Notes: generated by a model from the letters alone, not told the origin. A DNA stretch of 64,000 nt from CAWBJP01 sp963789165 (GCA_963789165.1 CAWBJP010000014.1:121977-185976), one strand, 5' to 3'; shown: positions 17,777 through 28,907, counted from the first letter of the stretch. A program made the numbers and translations.

Positions 17777-19239
17777 CTAGCCCCTTGGGAGGGGAGCGGT
17801 GGCCTCCCACAGGGCCGACCGGTCCCCCGCCGGGAGGGCCTCGAGGGCTAGCCCGTCCTCGGCGGCCAGGCGCTCGAGCGCCTGGAACCGGGCCCGGAAG
17901 CGGCCCGCCCAGCCCCGCAGGGCGGTCTCAGCGTCGAGCCCCGCGCTCCGGGCCAGGTAGACCAGGGCGGCGAGGGCCTCGCCCACGGCGGGCTCGATGT
18001 CGGCGCCGGCCCCGTCCGGCACGGCCGCCAGCGCGGCCAGCGCCCGGTCCCGGGCCTCGGCGGTGGTTCCGAAGCCGAGCCCGGCGGCCGCCGCCTTGCG
18101 GTAGAGCTTGTGGGCGTAGAGCAACGACGGGAGGCCTTGGGGAACGTCGTCCATGAGCGACGACCTGCCCTTCTCGGCCCGCTTGATCTGCTCCCAGTTG
18201 GCCAGGACCTCGTCCGCCCCGCTCACCTCCACGGTCCCGAACACGTGGGGGTGGCGGCGCACCAGCTTGTCGTGCACCCCGTCGAGCACGTCGGTGATGG
18301 TGAAAGCGCCCGCCTCCCGGGCGAAGGTGGCATGGAACACCACCTGACAGGCCAGGTCGCCCAGTTCCTCCTCCAGAGCCTGGTACGCCCCGTCGGGGAC
18401 AGGTTCAGGCCCGCCGGGGGCGGAGGGGGGCAGCGCCTCGATGGCCTCGATGACCTCGTAGGCCTCCTCGATGCAGTGCCGGGCCAGGGAATGGTGGGTC
18501 TGCTCGGCGTCCCACGGGCACCCGCCCGGAGCTCGGAGGCGCTCGATGAGGGTGACCAGGCGCTCCCATGCCGCTCCGGGCCCGCCGGGCGGCAGGTCGG
18601 CGAAGACGGCGGTCAGGTGGTCGGGCTCGACGGCCCGGTCCAACTCGGCCAGGGGGAGGGTGGTCACCGCCTCGTCGGGCAGGCCCAGGCGCTGGAGGAC
18701 GGTGACGGGGGCCTCGGCGGGGAGCCGTTCCGACAGGGCCAGCTTCACGTCGGACAGCACCAGCCGGGAGTGGCAGTGGCTGACGAGCAGCGGACCGGCG
18801 GGAAGGGCGGTGGGCAGGGCTTTCGCCGTCCGCCACCCGGGCTCCGTCGGTGGGATCGATCCCGAGCCGGGTCCAGGCCAGCTCGGCGAAGGAGAGCCCG
18901 GGCACGAGGACCAGGCGCGCCCCCAGGGCCCGGCGCAGCAGGGTCACCGTCCGCTCCCCCACCGCCGGGCTGCCGGGGACGGCCAGGGCCACGTCTCCCG
19001 CCTCGGCGGCGGCCAGGAGCCGCTCCGAGATGGCCCGGTACACGTCCTCGGGCCGACGTCGCCGCCTCGTAGATGTCGTCACAGGACACGAGCGCCACGC
19101 CGTCGGCGGCCAGGTCGGCCACCGCCGGGTGGCGGGCCGTCCGGGCGAAGCGCCGGTCGGGCTCGACGGCCTCCAGGGCGGCCCGGGCCGCAGGCAGCAG
19201 CAGATCGGCGCCGGCCGGTCCCAGGCCGACGACCACCAC
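17777..19239 (-). CDS. mazG: YabN-type protein: tetrapyrrole-methylase-like domain fused to MazG
   Basis: MazG hydrolyses nucleoside triphosphates to monophosphates. The C-terminal part carries the MazG helices: LIERLRAPGGCPWDAEQTH, then EEAYEVIEAIE and EELGDLACQVVFHA, whose E-x-x-E and E-x-x-D residues bind Mg. A second MazG repeat begins near LPSLLYAHKLYRKA. Upstream, in two other frames, lie VVVVGLGPAGADLLLPAA and ALAVPGSPAVGERTVTLL, which are hallmarks of the SAM-dependent tetrapyrrole methylase fold found in YabN. The intended protein therefore spans both domains. Frameshifts near 19065 and 18830 are probably errors. The gene follows ppiC and mfd on the same strand. Confidence 0.8.
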
Positions 19240-19254
19240 GGCCGGCGGCCACCA

Positions 19255-20340
19255 CTAGGGGGCGGCGGTCGACGGCGTCGTGTCGGACGGCAGTTGCTCG
19301 GGCTGCGGCCCTGGGGGCGGCCCGGGGGGCTGGTCGGGCAGCGGGGGCAGGTCCTCGGGCCGACCCTCGGCCGGCGCCGGCACCTCGGGCGGGACCACCT
19401 CGGGCACCCCGGGAGGCTTACCCTCGAACTTGCCGTAGCGGGGGTCGACCGTCACTTTGGCCTCCTGGGCGGCCTTGGTGAGGAACTCCCGGAAGGCGCC
19501 CTCGCTTTCGTTGTCGAGGGCCTGCTTGGCCTGGGCCCGAGCTTGTTCGTAGGGCGCCGGTTTCCGTTCGTTGACCAGGAGAACGTGGAAGCCGAACTGG
19601 GTCTGGACCGGGTCCGTCGGCGTTCCGGGGGTGGCCGAGAAGGCGGCCGCCTCGAATTCGGGCACGAACAGCCCCTTGTTGTTGCAGCCGAGATCGCCGC
19701 CCCGAGCGGCGCTGCCCTGGTCCTTGGAGACGGCCCCGGCCACGGCCGCGAAGCTCTCGCCGCCCTTGAGCCGGGCCAGAGCCGCGTCGGCCTCCTCCTT
19801 GGTCTCGACGAGCAGGTGGGCCAGGCAGACCTGCTCGAAATCGGCCTTGTGCTCGTCGTAGTACTTCTTCAGGCTCTCCTCGGTCGTTGACAGTCCGGAG
19901 ATGGCGGCGCGCAGGGCGACGGCCCTGGCGTTCCGGCCCGACAGCCGCTCCCGGAACCACTTGGGGAAGGCGGCGGCCACCTTGGGGTTCCCGAACTGGT
20001 CGGCCAGCTGCGCTTCGGCCGCCCCCTTGTCCTCCTCGGTCAGCTCGATGCCGCGACGGTCGAACTCGGCGGTGATGAGCGCGTCGTAGATGACGGCGGT
20101 GAGCCAGCCGGCCGACAAGCGGGCGTCGACCGTGTTCTTGCCCGTGCCCAGGAGTCCCTGGTCGCCGCTGGCGGCCTGCAGCTCCTTGTTCTCGGCCAGC
20201 GCCTGGAGCTCCCGCTCGAAGTCACCCCGGTCGATCGACCGGCCGTTGACGGTGGCGGCGACGGCGTCGCTCGACCCGCAGGCCGAGGCCAGAAGACCAC
20301 TCGCGAGCGTGACCGCGATGAAGGCACGACGAAGATTCAC
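19255..20340 (-). CDS. SurA/PrsA-type peptidyl-prolyl isomerase lipoprotein
   Basis: Extracytoplasmic folding chaperone of 361 residues. The GTG at 20340 begins VNLRRAFIAVTLASG, ending in the lipobox LLASAC. The SurA N-domain helices follow. The PpiC rotamase domain runs from about residue 205 (VCLAHLLVETKEEADAALARL) through GGDLGCNNKGLFVPEFE to QTQFGFHVLLVNER. A C-terminal helix and a Pro-rich disordered tail complete it. The gene lies 11 bases after mfd and before mazG, as in many actinobacteria. Confidence 0.85.
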   Translation of the reverse strand: MNLRRAFIAVTLASGLLASACGSSDAVAATVNGRSIDRGDFERELQALAENKELQAASGDQGLLGTGKNTVDARLSAGWLTAVIYDALITAEFDRRGIELTEEDKGAAEAQLADQFGNPKVAAAFPKWFRERLSGRNARAVALRAAISGLSTTEESLKKYYDEHKADFEQVCLAHLLVETKEEADAALARLKGGESFAAVAGAVSKDQGSAARGGDLGCNNKGLFVPEFEAAAFSATPGTPTDPVQTQFGFHVLLVNERKPAPYEQARAQAKQALDNESEGAFREFLTKAAQEAKVTVDPRYGKFEGKPPGVPEVVPPEVPAPAEGRPEDLPPLPDQPPGPPPGPQPEQLPSDTTPSTAAP

Positions 20341-20351
20341 AAGAAAACAGG

Positions 20352-23300
20352 CTAGCTTTCGCCGCCCGCCGAACCGACCGCGGCGGGGACGGCGGCGGCT
20401 TCGGTCCCGGGCGGGACCAGCTCCTCCAGCAGGGTGAGGATGGCCTCCACCACGGCCAGGCCGTCGGTCCGGGAGCCGACCGGGCCGGTGGGCTTGAGCG
20501 GCACCACCACCTCGTCGGTCCGACTTCGTCAGCGACTTGGGGGCGAGGCGGAGGAGGCGGACCTTCTGCGACTCCCGCAGGGCCAGGGGGGCGAAGCGCA
20601 CCGAACCGCGTCTGCACGGCCACCTCCCGGATGCCCAGGCGGACGCACTCGGCCCGCACCCGGGCCACGGCCAGGAGGGTTCGGCCGGCGGCGGGGGCGG
20701 GCCCGTAGCGGTCGGCCCACTCGGCGGCGATGTCGTCGACGTCGGCCCGGCTGCGTCGACCGCCGCCAGGCGCCGGTAGGCCTCCATGCGGAGGTCGTCG
20801 CGGGCGATGTAGTCGCGGGGGATGGAGGCGGTCGACGGGCAGGTCGATGGCGATCTCGATCGGTTCCGGGGGCGCCTCGCCGGTCAGCTCCCCGACCGCC
20901 TCGGTGACCATCTGGCAGTACAGGTCGAAGCCGACGGCGGCGATGTGGCCCGACTGCTCACCGCCGAGCAGGTTGCCGGCGCCCCGGATCTCCAGGTCGC
21001 GCATGGCGATCTTGAAGCCGGAGCCGAGGTCGGTGAACTCGCCCAGCGTCTTGAGCCGCTCGTAGGCCTCCTCGGTCAGGACCCGGCCCTCGGGGTGGAA
21101 CAGGTAGGCGTAGGCCCGCTGGCCGGACCGCCCCACCCGGCCCCGCAGCTGGTAGAGCTGGGCCAGGCCGAGCAGGTCGGCGCGGTCGACCACCATGGTG
21201 TTGACCGTGGGCATGTCGAGGCCGCGACTCGATGATGGTGGTGCACACCAGCACGTCGTACTCCCGCTCCCAGAAGTCGACCATGACCCGCTCGAGGCTG
21301 CCCTCGTCCATCTGGCCGTGGGCGATGGCCACCCGGGCCTCGGGCACCAGCTCCCGGACCCGGGCGGCGACCGGCTCGATGTCGGCCACCCGGTTGTGGA
21401 CGAAGAAGACCTGGCCCTCGCGCAGCAGCTCCCGGCGGATGGCCTCGGTGGCGGCCCGGTCGTCGGACTCGCCCACGTAGGTGAGGATGGGCTGGCGGTC
21501 CTCGGGCGGCGTGTTGATGAGCGACAGGTCGCGGATGCCGGTCAGGCCATCTCCAGCGTGCGGGGGATGGGCGTGGCCGACATGGTGAGCACGTCCACGC
21601 CGGTCCGCAACTTCTTGATCTTCTCCTTGTGGGTCACGCCGAAGCGCTGCTCCTCGTCGACGACCAGCAGGCCCAGGTCCTTGAACTTCACGTCCTCGGA
21701 CAGCAGCCGGTGGGTGCCGATGACGACGTCCACCGCTCCCGTCGGCGAGGTCGTCGCACCACCTGCCTGGCCTGCTCCTTGGCGGTGCGGAAGCGGGACA
21801 GCACCTCGACCCGCACCGGGTAGCCGGCGAAGCGCTCCGCGGAAGGTCTGGCCGTGCTGGCTGGCCAGCAGCGTGGTGGGCACCAGCACCGCCACCTGCT
21901 TGCCGTCCTGGACGGCCTTGAAGGCGGCCCGCATCGCCACCTCGGTCTTGCCGTAGCCCGACGTCGCCGCAGACCAGGCGGTCCATGGGCACGGGCCGTT
22001 CCATGTCCGCCTTCACGTCGTCGATGGCCTTGGCCTGGTCGGGGGTCTCCTCGTAGGGGAAGGCCTCCTCCATCTCGCGCTGCCAGGGGGTGTCGGGCGG
22101 GAAGGCGTGGCCCGGGGTGGCCATCCGCCGGCGGTAGAGGACGACGAGCTCCTGGGCGATCTCGGCGACGGCCTTGCGCACCCTGGCCCGGGTCTTGGCC
22201 CAGTCGGTGCCGCCCAGGCGGGACAGGGCCGGCGAGTCGCCGCCGGTGTAGCGGCGTACGATGCCGACCTGGTCGGTGGGGACGTAGAGCTTGTCCGCCG
22301 CCCTTGTACTCGAGGAGCAGGTAGTCGCGTTCCACGCCGCCGATGGCCCGGGCCACCATGCCGGCGTAGCGGCCCACGCCGTGGGTCTGGTGGACGACGT
22401 AGTCGCCCGTCTTCAGGTCGTCGTAGAAGTCCTCGCCCCGTCGGGCTCCCCGGCGGGCCGGCGGTGGACTCGCCGCCGGCCGGTGAGGTCGGCCTCCGAC
22501 ACCACCGCCAGGCGCAGCGACGGGAGCACGAAACCCCGGTGCAGGGGCGCCACGACCACCGAGGCGCCCGGGGCGACGGGGGCCCGTTCGACGACGGGGG
22601 CGGCAAGGCCCTCGTCGGCCAGCGACCGGCGGATCCGTTCGGCCGAGCCGGTGCCGTCGGCGGCGAGCGACCACCCGGTAACCCTCGCCCAGGAGCTTGC
22701 CCAGCGCGGGCCACGAACGCCCCCGGGTCGCCCTGGACCCCTCCATCGGGGTGCCGGCGACACGTAGGTGTGTCCGGGCCGGTCGGGGGCGGAGAGCACG
22801 GTCCAGGTGTCAGCCCCGGTGTGGGCGCAAGAGACGGTCGAAGGGCAGCGAGAGCGCGGCGGCGCAGCTCCGCGGCCTCGGTGCGGCGCCCCAGGTGCTG
22901 GCCAGGGAGGCGCGAGGGAGGTCTCCTCGTCGTTGAGTTCGGTGACCCGGTCCCGCATCCGGCTGGGCTCGACCAGCAGGACGAGCGCGTCGTCGGGCAG
23001 CAGGTCGGGAAGCAGGTGCTCGTCGTCGGTGAGCCACGGCAGCCACGACTCCATGCCGTCGAAGAGCAGGCCCTCGGACAGGCGCTCCCACTGCGCCCGG
23101 CCCCACGGCTCGGCGGCGACCAGGCGCGCGGCCCGCTCCCGCACCGCGTCGGTGGGCAGCAGCTCCCGGCACGGGAAGATCCCACCGGCTCACGTCGGCG
23201 GTGGCCCGCTGGTCGGCGATGGAGAAGGCCTGGAGCCGGTCGACCTCGTCGCCCCACAGGTCGATGCGGACGGGATGGTCGGCGGTGGACGGGTACACGT

Positions 23301-23870
23301 CGAGGATCGAGCCCCGCACGGCGAACTCGCCCCGGCGCCTCGACCTGGTACTCGCGCCGGTAGCCCGGCGGCCACCAGCCGCGCCGACCAGTTCGTCCCG
23401 GTCGAGCACGTCCCGGGCCGGACGATGATCGGGTTCGACGTCCTCCACATGGGGCCCGAGGCGCTGGGCCAGCGCCCGCACGGGCGCCACGATGACATCG
23501 GGACGCTCGTCCGCCGTGCGCATCCTCCACATGACCCGCAGGCGCCGGCCCATGGTCTCGGTCGGGGCGACACCCGTTCGAAGGGCAGCGTCTCCCAGGC
23601 GGGGAAGAGTTCGACCCGTCCGCTTCCGGGGGACACCCCCGCACCCCCGGGCTGGCCCAGAAACTGGCGGAGGTCGGCGGCCAGCCGCTCCGCCTCGGCC
23701 GTGGTGGGGACTCCGACCAGCAGCGGGCTCCGGCCCGTGAGGCGGGCCAGCCCGGCCATGAAGAAGGCCCGGGGCGCCTCCGGCACGGCCACGACGCGCG
23801 CCGAACCCCCGGCCAGATCGGCGAGGGCGGGGTCTTCACGCAGCAGGGCAGTGAGATCTCGCAGCGGCAT
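20352..23870 (-). CDS. mfd: Transcription-repair coupling factor Mfd (many frameshifts)
   Basis: Mfd displaces stalled RNA polymerase and recruits UvrA. The span of 3519 bases matches the usual length of about 1170 residues. The pieces appear in the right order in shifting frames: N-terminal MPLRDLTALLREDPALADLAG, the UvrB-like domain, the RNAP-interaction segment with GDYVVHQTHGVGRYAG (CarD-like), translocase motifs DRLVCGDVG and LLVVDEEQRFGV, TSATPIPRTLEMA-like text, and QLRGRVGRSGQRAYAYLF. At least eight one-base shifts occur. So many breaks in an otherwise full-length, motif-complete gene look like sequence errors rather than decay, though I cannot prove it. Confidence 0.85.
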
Positions 23871-23984
23871 CGTGGGTTGGGTTCCGAGCTTAGGATGCAC
23901 CGACGCCGCTCAAGGCCGGCACCTCTCCGGCCGATGAGGTGGCATTAGGGCCGGGTTTGCCGCGCCCTCAGAAGGAGTTGCGCC

Positions 23985-24923
23985 ATGAACCGTCGCCTCA
24001 CCGCCCTGCTCGCCGCCGGATCGCTCGCCCTCCTGGGCGCCTGCGGTGGCGACGACGGGAAGTCCAACCAGGCCGGCTCGACCACGGACAAAAAGGACGC
24101 TTCCGGCGAAGCCGAGACGTCCGCCCTCGATCTCGTCCTCGCCTCCGCCGGTCACGCCGCCGACGCCGAGACGTCCCGGTTCGAGTTCACCATGTCGGTC
24201 ACCGGGCCCAACGGGCCGATCAACCTGACCGCCACGGGCGCCTCTGACAGCTCGGTGCCGCTGATGAGCCTGGACATGGACATGGCTTCCGTCATCCCGG
24301 GCACGCCGCCCGGCGGGGCCACCGTGTCGACCGTCTTCGACGGCAAGTCGGTCTACATGCGCTTCCCCGAGGAACTGGCCGCCGGCCTGCCCAACGGCAA
24401 GCTCTGGGCCCGCATCGACCTGGCCGCGCTGTCCAGCCAGGCGGGCATCGACGTCGCCGCCCTGACGGCCCAGTTCAACAGTTCCGACCCGCTGGCCAAC
24501 ATCGCCCTCCTCACCGGTGCGTCGGGTGAGGTGACCGAACTCGGTACCGAGGAGGTGCGGGGCACCTCCACCCGCCACCTGAAGATGATGGTCGACCTCC
24601 AGAAGGCCACCGAGCAGGTGACCTCGAGGCTGGCCGGCCCCAACGCCGAGCGCCTCAAGGCGGCCGTGACCCAGGCGGCGACGACGGTGGGCGTCACGCA
24701 GCTGCCCGTCGAAGTGTGGATCGACTCCGACGGCCTCCCCCGCCGCCTGGTCTACGAGATGGACCTGGCCAAGGCCAAGGTCCCCGGCACCAGCGCCGAC
24801 GCCACCGCGGCGGCGGGCACGGCCAAGGTCAGCATGGAGTTCTTCGATTTCGGCGAGGACGTCAGCGTGTCGATCCCGCCCCCCGGGGAGACCTTCGACC
24901 TGGCGGAGCTGATCGGGAGTTAG
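23985..24923 (+). CDS. Lipoprotein, LppX/LprG-like
   Basis: A 312-residue lipoprotein. The signal peptide and lipobox read LLAAGSLALLGAC, followed by a short acidic linker. A beta-rich domain with alternating strands follows (SRFEFTMSVTG, VSTVFDGKSVYMRFPEEL, LPVEVWIDSDGLPRRLVYEMDL, ISV-type terminal strands). The W-I-D-x-x-G-L-P-R-R pattern is typical of LppX_LprAFG proteins, which shuttle lipids in the actinobacterial envelope. The ribosome site AGAAGGAG precedes the ATG. The stop overlaps the pth stop by four bases on the opposite strand. Confidence 0.7.
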   Translation: MNRRLTALLAAGSLALLGACGGDDGKSNQAGSTTDKKDASGEAETSALDLVLASAGHAADAETSRFEFTMSVTGPNGPINLTATGASDSSVPLMSLDMDMASVIPGTPPGGATVSTVFDGKSVYMRFPEELAAGLPNGKLWARIDLAALSSQAGIDVAALTAQFNSSDPLANIALLTGASGEVTELGTEEVRGTSTRHLKMMVDLQKATEQVTSRLAGPNAERLKAAVTQAATTVGVTQLPVEVWIDSDGLPRRLVYEMDLAKAKVPGTSADATAAAGTAKVSMEFFDFGEDVSVSIPPPGETFDLAELIGS

Positions 24924-25543
24924 TTAAAGCGATTCATGGCCGCCGCCACGCCGTCCGAGGCGATGACCTCGACGGCGTCGGCGGCCTGCTCAATCGTGAC
25001 CTCCATCTGCTCCCGCTCCGCTTTGGAGAACCGGCGCAGCACATGGTCGGCGCCCTCCCGGCGTCCGGGGGGCTTGCCGATCCCGATGCGGACCCGGAGG
25101 AAGTCCTGGGTGTGGAGGTGGGCGACGATCGACTTCAAGCCGTTGTGGCCGGCCAGTCCGCCCCCCGCCTTCACCTGCAGACGGGGGATCTCGAGGTCCA
25201 TCTCGTCGTGGACGACCACCAGCCCGGTGGGTTCCACCCGGTAACGACGCACCAGGGGGCCGACGGCCTCCCCGGACAGGTTCATGTAGGTGAGGGGGAT
25301 GGCCAGCGCCAGCCGTTTCCCGGCCACCGTCACCTCGTCGGCGAGGGACCGCTCCTTCTGGCGGCGCAGCTTCCCGCCATGGCGCCGGGCGAGAAGTTCG
25401 ACCACTTCGGCCCCGACGTTGTGCCGGGTGCGCTCGTAGTCCTCGCCGGGGTTGCCGAGACCGACGACCAGCAGGTCGGCTGACGCCCCCTGTTGGGCGC
25501 GGGGGCCGTCCCCGCGCCTCCGGGCTTCGCGCCGGAACAGCAC
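24920..25543 (-). CDS. pth: Peptidyl-tRNA hydrolase
   Basis: Releases tRNA from prematurely dropped peptidyl-tRNA. Motifs seen are LLVVGLGNPGEDYERTRHN with the catalytic His in RHNVG, PLTYMNLSGEAV, VVHDEMDLEIPRLQVK and GGGLAGHNGLKS, and the family's end IGIGKPPGRREGADHVL. The GTG at 25543 yields 23 extra N-terminal residues compared with most homologues. The true start could be internal, near the VVGLG motif. It lies directly downstream of rplY, an arrangement seen in many bacteria. Confidence 0.92.
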   Translation of the reverse strand: MLFRREARRRGDGPRAQQGASADLLVVGLGNPGEDYERTRHNVGAEVVELLARRHGGKLRRQKERSLADEVTVAGKRLALAIPLTYMNLSGEAVGPLVRRYRVEPTGLVVVHDEMDLEIPRLQVKAGGGLAGHNGLKSIVAHLHTQDFLRVRIGIGKPPGRREGADHVLRRFSKAEREQMEVTIEQAADAVEVIASDGVAAAMNRFN

Positions 25544-25550
25544 CCCGGCA

Positions 25551-26213
25551 CTAACTCTCCCCGCCGGAGCCTTCGGCGGACGCCTCTCCCTCGGCGTCCT
25601 CGGCGGCCTCGGCCGCTTCGGCCGCAGCCGCCGCCTCCTCTTCTTCGGGCAGGGCCAGACCGCGGGGCTGGGATACGTGGGCCACCTGCTCCTCGGGCTC
25701 CTGGGTGGTGGTCACGCCGGGAGGCAGGACGAGGTCGGACACCGACAGGTGATCGCCGATGGTCAGGGCGGACACGTCGAGCTGGATGTTCTGGGGAATG
25801 TCCGCCGGCTTGGCTTCGACGGAGAGCGTGAAGATCAGCTGCTCGAGCAGCCCGCCGTCGCGCACCCCTTCGGGCTCGCCCATCAGGTGGATGGGGACCT
25901 CGGCGGCGATGGCCACGTCACGGCTGACCCGGATCAGGTCGACGTGGAGCAGGTTGTGGCGCACGGGGTGGCGCTGGATCTGGCGCACCAGGACCAGTTC
26001 GCTGGTGCCCGTCACGTCCAGGTTGATGAGGGTGTTGACCCCACCCGGGCCGTGGAGGATGTGCTGGAGCTCCCGCCCGGGGACCGCCACCGGCTTGGCA
26101 TCGGCGCCCAGCCCGTAGACGATGGCCGGGACATTGCCCTCCCGGCGGATCTTGCGGGCGACCGACTTGCCCGTACCCTGGCGGACCTCAGCAACCAGCG
26201 TGGCTTCTTCCAT
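25551..26213 (-). CDS. rplY: Ribosomal protein bL25 (CTC family)
   Basis: 5S rRNA-binding protein of the general-stress CTC type. The N-terminal L25 domain includes RQGTGKSVARKIRREGNVPAIVYG and HPVRHNLLHVDLIRV. The C-terminal TL5 beta domain includes IPQNIQLDVSALTIGDHL and VSDLVLPPGV. An acidic Ala/Glu tail (about 40 residues) is common in actinobacteria. The 220-residue length fits. The order prs, rplY, pth is conserved widely. Confidence 0.93.
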   Translation of the reverse strand: MEEATLVAEVRQGTGKSVARKIRREGNVPAIVYGLGADAKPVAVPGRELQHILHGPGGVNTLINLDVTGTSELVLVRQIQRHPVRHNLLHVDLIRVSRDVAIAAEVPIHLMGEPEGVRDGGLLEQLIFTLSVEAKPADIPQNIQLDVSALTIGDHLSVSDLVLPPGVTTTQEPEEQVAHVSQPRGLALPEEEEAAAAAEAAEAAEDAEGEASAEGSGGES

Positions 26214-26258
26214 GGGCGGGCAGCCTACCTGCCTGTTGCTCCAGGTTGTCCCCTGGGG

Positions 26259-27227
26259 CTACAGGTTGTCCCCCTGGAAGATCTGGCTGACGGAGGTGTC
26301 CTCGAACACGGCGTCGAGGGCGTCGGCGATGATGGGGGCGATGGAGAGCACCCGCAGCTCGGGGAAGCGCTTCCCGTCCTCGATGGGCAGGGTGTTGGTG
26401 AGGACGACCTCCCGGATGGGGGCGTTCTTCAGCCGATCAACCGCCGGACCGGACAGGACCCCGTGGGTGGCGGCCACGTAGACGCTGGCCGCGCCCTTGG
26501 CCACCAGCAGCTCGGCGGCCGAAGTGACGGTCCCGGCGGTGTCGATCATGTCGTCGATGAGGATGCAGGGCCGGCCAGTCGATCTGACCCACGATCTCGC
26601 TGGCCTGGGCCAGGTTGTGAGTCCCCGCGGCCGGCGCTTGTCGATGATGGCGATATCGGTGTCGAGGTGGTGAGCCAGGCGCTGGGCCAGCTTCACCCGG
26701 CCGGCGTCGGGGGAGACGACCACGGGGTCGCCCTCCACCGTCTCGGCCAGGTAGGAGGAGAGCACGGGCAGGGCGGTGAGGTGGTCGACGGGGCGGTTGA
26801 AGAAGCCCTGGATCTGGCCCGTGTGGAGGTCCATGGCCACCACCCGGTCGGCCCCGGCGACGGTGAGGCAGTCGGCCAGGAGGCGGGCGGTGATGGGCTC
26901 GCGGCCCTCGGTCTTCTTGTCCTGGCGGGCGTAGCCGTAGAAGGGGCAGACGGCGGTGATCCGCTTGGCCGACGCCCGCTTGGCCGCGTCGATCATGATG
27001 AGCTGTTCCATGATCCGCTCGTTGATCGGTTCGCAGTGACTCTGGACGATGAAGACGTCCGCCCCCCGGATGCTCTCCAGATACCGGCAGTAGATCTCGC
27101 CGTTGGCGAAGGTGGACAGCTCCACATCGCCCAGCGGCACGCCGAGGTTCTCCGCGATCTCCTCCGAGAGGGACACGTTGGCCCGCCCGCTGAAGAGCAT
27201 CAGCTTCTTCTTCGTGACCAGTTCCAT
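26259..27227 (-). CDS. prs: Ribose-phosphate pyrophosphokinase (two compensating frameshifts)
   Basis: Makes PRPP from ribose 5-phosphate and ATP. Motifs: LMLFSGRANVSLSEEIAENLG, GEIYCRYLESIRGADVFIVQ, the ATP site CPFYGYARQDKK, the DLHTGQIQGFF region, VSPDAGRVKLAQ, and the PRPP loop ILIDDMIDTAGT. Between about 26574 and 26628 the protein reads GLTTWPRPARSWVRSTG, where the conserved text (AAGTHNLAQASEIVGQID) is found in another frame. Two indels that cancel bracket this stretch, strong evidence of sequence error. It is followed by rplY. Confidence 0.92.
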   Translation of the reverse strand: MELVTKKKLMLFSGRANVSLSEEIAENLGVPLGDVELSTFANGEIYCRYLESIRGADVFIVQSHCEPINERIMEQLIMIDAAKRASAKRITAVCPFYGYARQDKKTEGREPITARLLADCLTVAGADRVVAMDLHTGQIQGFFNRPVDHLTALPVLSSYLAETVEGDPVVVSPDAGRVKLAQRLAHHLDTDIAIIDKRRPRGLTTWPRPARSWVRSTGRPCILIDDMIDTAGTVTSAAELLVAKGAASVYVAATHGVLSGPAVDRLKNAPIREVVLTNTLPIEDGKRFPELRVLSIAPIIADALDAVFEDTSVSQIFQGDNL

Positions 27228-27337
27228 CGTTTCTCCATATCTCCGGGGACACCCCGCTCCCCGGGCCCCTCCGGGGCACGCCCCACCCCAGAGCCCTTAC
27301 AAGCAGTTTCGCAGATTTAGACGGTGGAGGACGGGCT

Positions 27338-28809
27338 TCAGCCCTCTTTCCCGGCGGCGTCCTCTTCTGGTTGGGCGGTCTCGGGCGCGGCCTCGTCCGC
27401 CCGCGACTTCGCCCAGCCCTCCTCCACCCGGGCCGGAACCCCCTTGGCCAGGGCGCCGGCGGGCACGTCCCGGGTCACCACCGAGCCGGCTCCGGTGTAG
27501 GCGTCGTCGCCGACCTCGACCGGGGCCACCAGCACTGTGTTGGACCCGATGTGGGCCCGGGCGCCGATGCGGGTCCGGTGCTTGGCCTGGCCGTCGTAGT
27601 TGGCGGTGATGGTCCCGGCCCCCACGTTGGCCCCGGCGCCCACGGTGGCGTCCCCGACGTAGGCCAGGTGGGGGACCTTGGCTCCCTCCTCCACGTCGGA
27701 GGCTTTGATCTCGACGAAGCTTCCCGCCTTGGAATCCTTGGCCAGGCGGGTGCCGGGACGCAGGTGGGTGTAGGGCCCCACGGTCACCCCGTCACCGATC
27801 TGGGCCTCCCGGGCCACGGTGTAGGAGACGGTCGCACCCTCCCCCACGACCGTGTCCACGAGGCGGGCGTCGGGCCCGATCACCGATCCGGCACCGACCG
27901 AAGTGCGGCCTTCCAGCACCACCCCGGGGAGGAGCGAGACGTCGGTGCCGAGAGTGACGGAGGCGTCGATGTAGGTGCGGGCGGGATCGGTCATGGTCAC
28001 GCCGGCCCGCATCCACGAGGCGTTGACCCGCTCCCGCAGCGCGGCCTCAGCTTCGGCCAGTTGGAGGCGGTCGTTCACCCCGAGGGCCTCGGCCGTGTCC
28101 GGCGCGGTCATGGCCACGACCTTGTGGCCCGCCTGGCGCAGCACAGCGATGGCATCGGTCAGGTAGTACTCGCCCTGGGCGTTCTCGGGTGAGAGGCGGC
28201 GCAGGGCGGGTGTGATCAGGTTCCGGCGGAAGCAGTAGATCGAGGTGTTGACCTCGTCGATCTCCCGCTCGGCCTCGGTAGCGTCCCAGTGGTCGACGAT
28301 CGATTCCACCCCGCCGTCCTTGCCCCGCACGATCCGGCCATAGCCGGTGGCGTCGGGCAGGCGGGCGGTGAGGATGGTGGCCGCCGCCCCCGTCGCCGGT
28401 GCTCGCGGACCAGCTCGGTCACGGTCTCAGCTCGCAGCAGCGGCGTGTCGCCAGGGACGACCACGAGATCGTCCTCGCCGTCGAGCTCGTCGGGGAAGAC
28501 GGTGAGGGCCACCGACACGGCGTCGCCCGTGCCCCGCTGCACCCGCTGCTCGACGAACTCGAGCGGCACGTCGGTCTCCCCGTGGAGCGTCTTGATGACC
28601 TTGTCGGCCCCGTGCCCGACCACGACCACGATCCGTTCGACCGACAGCTGCTCGAGGGCGCCGATGACATGGAGGAGCATCGGCCGTCCGCACAGCGGGT
28701 GGAGCACCTTGGGGACCGACGACTTCATGCGGGTCCCCTCGCCGGCAGCGAGCACCACCGCGGCCAACCTGCTCGGGGAGCCCCCCGTTCCCGAGGAAGC
28801 CTCGGTCAT
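27338..28809 (-). CDS. glmU: Bifunctional GlmU (one frameshift)
   Basis: Makes UDP-N-acetylglucosamine for peptidoglycan. The N-terminal uridylyltransferase begins SRLAAVVLAAGEGTRMKS and includes LHPLCGRPMLLHVI and QRGTGDAVSVAL. The C-terminal acetyltransferase is a left-handed beta helix of hexapeptide repeats (VSLLPGVVLEGRTSVGAGSV, AKVPHLAYVGDATVGAGANVGAG). The frame breaks near 28395 within a C-rich run. The ATG at 28809 gives MTEASSGTGG before the conserved start. The gene lies 26 bases after tRNA-Gln and leads the glmU-prs-rplY-pth string. Confidence 0.92.
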
Positions 28810-28835
28810 CTGCTGTACCCCTTCGCGTGGCCGAG

Positions 28836-28907
28836 CTCGGGGGCGAGGATTCGAACCTCGTCCAGGGACTCCAAAGGACCCTGTGCTGCCGGTTACACCA
28901 CCCCCGA
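28836..28907 (-). tRNA. tRNA-Gln (anticodon TTG)
   Basis: A 72-base cloverleaf on the minus strand. The acceptor arms TCGGGGG and CCCCCGA pair perfectly. The D-arm runs GTGT...GCAC. The anticodon loop CTTTGGA carries TTG. The T-arm CGAGG-TTCGAAT-CCTCG is perfect. No CCA is encoded. The anticodon stem has one T-T mismatch. It sits just before glmU on the same strand. Confidence 0.93.

Noticed and set aside
20352..23870. mfd as a true pseudogene
   Set aside because: All motifs are present in order over the correct total length, and neighbouring essential genes show the same kind of indel, so error is more likely. Not proven.
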